The notes beneath the pieces are model-generated. The model was not told the DNA's origin. It searched no databases and saw only the letters and a program-made list of their open reading frames with translations. This document shows, one piece after another, positions 7,026 through 8,745 of a DNA stretch of 8,745 bases. The stretch's first letter is position 1. Each line of letters begins with the position of its first letter. Source of the stretch: Flavobacteriales bacterium (GTDB lineage: Bacteria; Bacteroidota; Bacteroidia; Flavobacteriales; Flavobacteriaceae); NCBI GenBank assembly GCA_002705485.1, contig PAGT01000039.1:3592-12336 (forward strand), read 5' to 3'. The position numbers were made by a program, and so were the translations under genes.

Positions 7026-8699
7026 TCAACTGTCTGTTACACAACCAAAAGAGGCGTTCGAGACAGATTTTGCATATTTATATAAAACTCCACTTTTAAA
7101 TTTTAAATCAGGCTTTTCCCATTTTTTTCTTCTCACATCAATTTCTGATTTTTCAACTAATAAAGATAGTGTGTTTTTTTCAGCGTCAATAATAATTTTG
7201 TCCCCATTTTCGACTAATGCAATGACACCACCTGTTTGAGCTTCGGGGGTTATGTGTCCAACAACAAATCCATGAGTTCCTCCAGAAAATCTACCATCTG
7301 TAATTAATGCTACATCGTTACCTAAACCTGCACCCATAATTGCTGAGGTTGGTTTTAACATTTCAGGCATGCCTGGTCCTCCCTGTGGACCTTCGTACCT
7401 TATTACGACAACATCCCCTTTTTTTACTTCACCATTTTTTATCGCTTCATTTGCATTAAATTCTCCGTCAAAAACCCTAGCTGATCCTTCAAATCTAACC
7501 CCTTCTTTTCCAGTAATTTTAGCAACACTTCCTTCTTCTGCTAAATTTCCATAAAGGATCTTTATATGTCCTTTATTTTTAATTGGGGTGTCAAAACTTC
7601 TAATAATCTTTTGTTTTGAAAGTAGAGGTTTTACGTCATTTAAATTTTCCTCAATTGTTTTTCCAGTGACTGTTAAACAACTTCCATTCAAATATCCATT
7701 TTCTAGCATGTATTTCATTACTGAAGGAATACCCCCAATTTTATGTAGATCTTCCATTAAGTGTTTTCCACTAGGCTTTAAATCAGCCAAAAAAGGAGTA
7801 TTTTTAGATATCTCATCAAAATCATCAATAGTAAAGTTGATATTAGCACTTTTGGCAATTGCAAGCATGTGTAATACTGCATTTGTTGATCCACCTAAAA
7901 TGATTATTAATTTAACAGCATTTTCAATCGCTTCTCTTTTTACAATGTCTCTAGGTTTGATATCTTTTTTTAGCAAATGATAAATCCTTTTACCAATGCG
8001 AAAGCATTCATCATATTTATCATTACTGGTAGCGGGGTTTGATGAATTGTATGGAAGACTCATCCCCATGGCTTCAATAGCAGAAGCCATAGTGTTTGCT
8101 GTATACATTCCTCCACATGCACCAGGACCAGGACATGCTTTTTTTATTATAGTTCTAAATTCATTATTATCAATTTTTCCTGCAACTTTTTCACCCCAAG
8201 CTTCAAAGGCCGAAACAACATCCAGTTTTTTTCCTTTGTGACATCCTGGTGCAATAGTTCCACCATAAACTAAAATTCCAGGTCTATTCAATCTCAACAT
8301 TGCCATTAGGGCTCCAGGCATGTTTTTATCACACCCCACTACAGGAACCACTGCGTCGTAAGACATTGCTTGTATAACTGTTTCAATTGAATCAGCTATT
8401 ATGTCTCTGGAGGGTAGTGAGAACCTCATACCTTGAGTTCCCATTGAAATACCATCACTCACACCAATTGTATTAAATATTAAAGCTGTTAAATTTGATT
8501 CTTGAATACCTTTTTTTATTTCTTTTGATAACTCATTGAGATGCATATTGCAAGGATTTCCTTCATACCCTGTACTTGCTATACCAACAAATGCTTTTTT
8601 TAGGTCAATCTCATTTAAACCAATAGCGTGAAGCATCGCTTGAGCTGCTGGTTGTGAGGGATCCTGGGTTACGATTTTACTATACTTGTTTAATTCCAT
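7026..8699 (-). CDS. ilvD: dihydroxy-acid dehydratase
   Basis: IlvD dehydrates the dihydroxy acids made by IlvC to the 2-oxo acids that are transaminated to valine and isoleucine. From the ATG at 8699 it has 557 residues, the shorter form typical of plants, cyanobacteria and Bacteroidota rather than the roughly 616-residue E. coli type. The three cluster cysteines are present: Cys50 (GNPCNMH), Cys123 (GCDKNMPG, with Lys125 as the probable carbamylated Mg ligand) and Cys195 (CPGPGACGGMY). GVSDGIS (79-85) and DGRFSGGTHG (468-477), with the proposed base Ser472, are intact. Length and similarity suggest an oxygen-tolerant [2Fe-2S] enzyme, an inference. An in-frame TTG at 8711 would add MFKK, but it abuts the U tract of the leader hairpin and the ATG gives a normal MELNK start preceded by an A-rich tract, so I prefer the ATG. 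It is the first gene of the operon, 4 nt before ilvB. Confidence 0.96.
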   Translation of the reverse strand: MELNKYSKIVTQDPSQPAAQAMLHAIGLNEIDLKKAFVGIASTGYEGNPCNMHLNELSKEIKKGIQESNLTALIFNTIGVSDGISMGTQGMRFSLPSRDIIADSIETVIQAMSYDAVVPVVGCDKNMPGALMAMLRLNRPGILVYGGTIAPGCHKGKKLDVVSAFEAWGEKVAGKIDNNEFRTIIKKACPGPGACGGMYTANTMASAIEAMGMSLPYNSSNPATSNDKYDECFRIGKRIYHLLKKDIKPRDIVKREAIENAVKLIIILGGSTNAVLHMLAIAKSANINFTIDDFDEISKNTPFLADLKPSGKHLMEDLHKIGGIPSVMKYMLENGYLNGSCLTVTGKTIEENLNDVKPLLSKQKIIRSFDTPIKNKGHIKILYGNLAEEGSVAKITGKEGVRFEGSARVFDGEFNANEAIKNGEVKKGDVVVIRYEGPQGGPGMPEMLKPTSAIMGAGLGNDVALITDGRFSGGTHGFVVGHITPEAQTGGVIALVENGDKIIIDAEKNTLSLLVEKSEIDVRRKKWEKPDLKFKSGVLYKYAKSVSNASFGCVTDS

Positions 8700-8709
8700 T
8701 TTTTTAAAC

Positions 8710-8735
8710 AAAAAACCCTCTCATAGTTGAGAAGG
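8710..8735 (-). terminator. intrinsic-terminator hairpin in the ilvD leader, putative attenuator
   Basis: Read on the - strand, CCTTCTCA (8735-8728), loop ACTA (8727-8724) and TGAGAGGG (8723-8716) form an unbroken 8-bp RNA stem (seven Watson-Crick pairs and one U-G pair), followed at once by six U residues (8715-8710). On the + strand the same stem would have a C-A mismatch and no U run, so the element is oriented leftwards, towards ilvD. The U tract ends 10 nt before the ilvD ATG, which leaves no room for a promoter between terminator and gene. An unconditional terminator there would silence the operon; a conditional one (attenuation) is the natural reading. The leader peptide and antiterminator, if any, lie past the right edge. 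Confidence 0.75.
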
Positions 8736-8745
8736 ATTTACAAAA

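Larger units (their letters stand above)
1740..8699 (-). other. ilvD-ilvB-ilvN-ilvC-gapN-like operon
   Basis: Five genes on the - strand follow each other with no room for internal promoters or terminators: 4 nt between ilvD and ilvB, 1 nt between ilvB and ilvN, a 1-nt overlap (TAATG) between ilvN and ilvC, and 5 nt between ilvC and the dehydrogenase. This argues for one mRNA with translational coupling. The first four encode every common enzyme of valine/isoleucine synthesis from pyruvate or 2-oxobutyrate to the 2-oxo acids. ilvA, ilvE and leu genes are not in the window. The promoter must lie beyond the right edge. Confidence 0.85.

Noticed and set aside
7369..8241. Three + strand ORFs opposite ilvD
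   Set aside because: All lie within the conserved ilvD coding region and show no domain or start context; shadow frames.
8709..8711. TTG as the ilvD start
   Set aside because: It adds only MFKK, adjoins the U tract of the leader hairpin, and an ATG four codons later gives the expected amino end.
8704..8724. Mini-ORF MRGFFV on the - strand just before ilvD as a leader peptide
   Set aside because: It has six codons with a single Val and no run of Ile/Leu/Val codons, and it lies within and after the hairpin rather than upstream of it, so it could not act as a classical attenuator peptide. Probably chance.
1..8745. Novel defence, mobile or CRISPR system
   Set aside because: Every long frame is a recognisable housekeeping or biosynthetic gene; I saw no direct repeats, transposase, integrase, att-like ends or tRNA.

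Overview
The window looks like a piece of a low-GC, tightly packed Bacteroidota chromosome, most likely from the Flavobacteriia. Three things point there: the sliding clamp has the Bacteroidota-style ending MLVMPVMLNS; no start codon is preceded by a Shine-Dalgarno sequence (the starts sit in A/T-rich tracts instead); and an SAM hydroxide adenosyltransferase gene lies beside dnaN. The strong A/T bias and near-zero intergenic space fit a streamlined, perhaps marine lineage, but that last step is inference.

Layout. On the + strand, positions 1-555 hold the 3' two-thirds of an SAM hydroxide adenosyltransferase (DUF62) gene, cut by the window edge. A 69-bp gap follows, then a complete dnaN (625-1743). 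Everything to the right is on the - strand and forms one compact unit, transcribed from right to left: ilvD (start 8699), ilvB, ilvN, ilvC and a GapN-type aldehyde dehydrogenase ending at 1740. Junctions within the unit are 4 nt, 1 nt, a 1-nt overlap (TAATG) and 5 nt. dnaN and the dehydrogenase converge tail to tail and share four bases including their stop codons. There is no gene-free stretch longer than 70 bp.

Function. IlvB/IlvN (acetolactate synthase), IlvC (ketol-acid reductoisomerase) and IlvD (dihydroxy-acid dehydratase) are the three shared steps of valine and isoleucine synthesis, needing only a transaminase (not seen here) to finish. All key catalytic residues I checked are present. 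The operon's last gene is an NADP-type glyceraldehyde-3-phosphate dehydrogenase homologue, which is not a pathway enzyme; it could supply NADPH to IlvC, but this is a guess.

Regulation. A stable hairpin followed by six U residues lies in the ilv leader and ends 10 nt before the ilvD ATG. Its orientation and position suggest transcription attenuation, with the controlling leader just beyond the right edge. Valine-contact residues in IlvN are conserved, suggesting feedback inhibition as well.

I see no mobile element, CRISPR, tRNA, rRNA or defence-like system. The window is mostly housekeeping; the points worth a second look are the attenuator, the dehydrogenase's operon position and shifted active-site glutamate, a G8 tract in the first gene, and the overlapping convergent stops.
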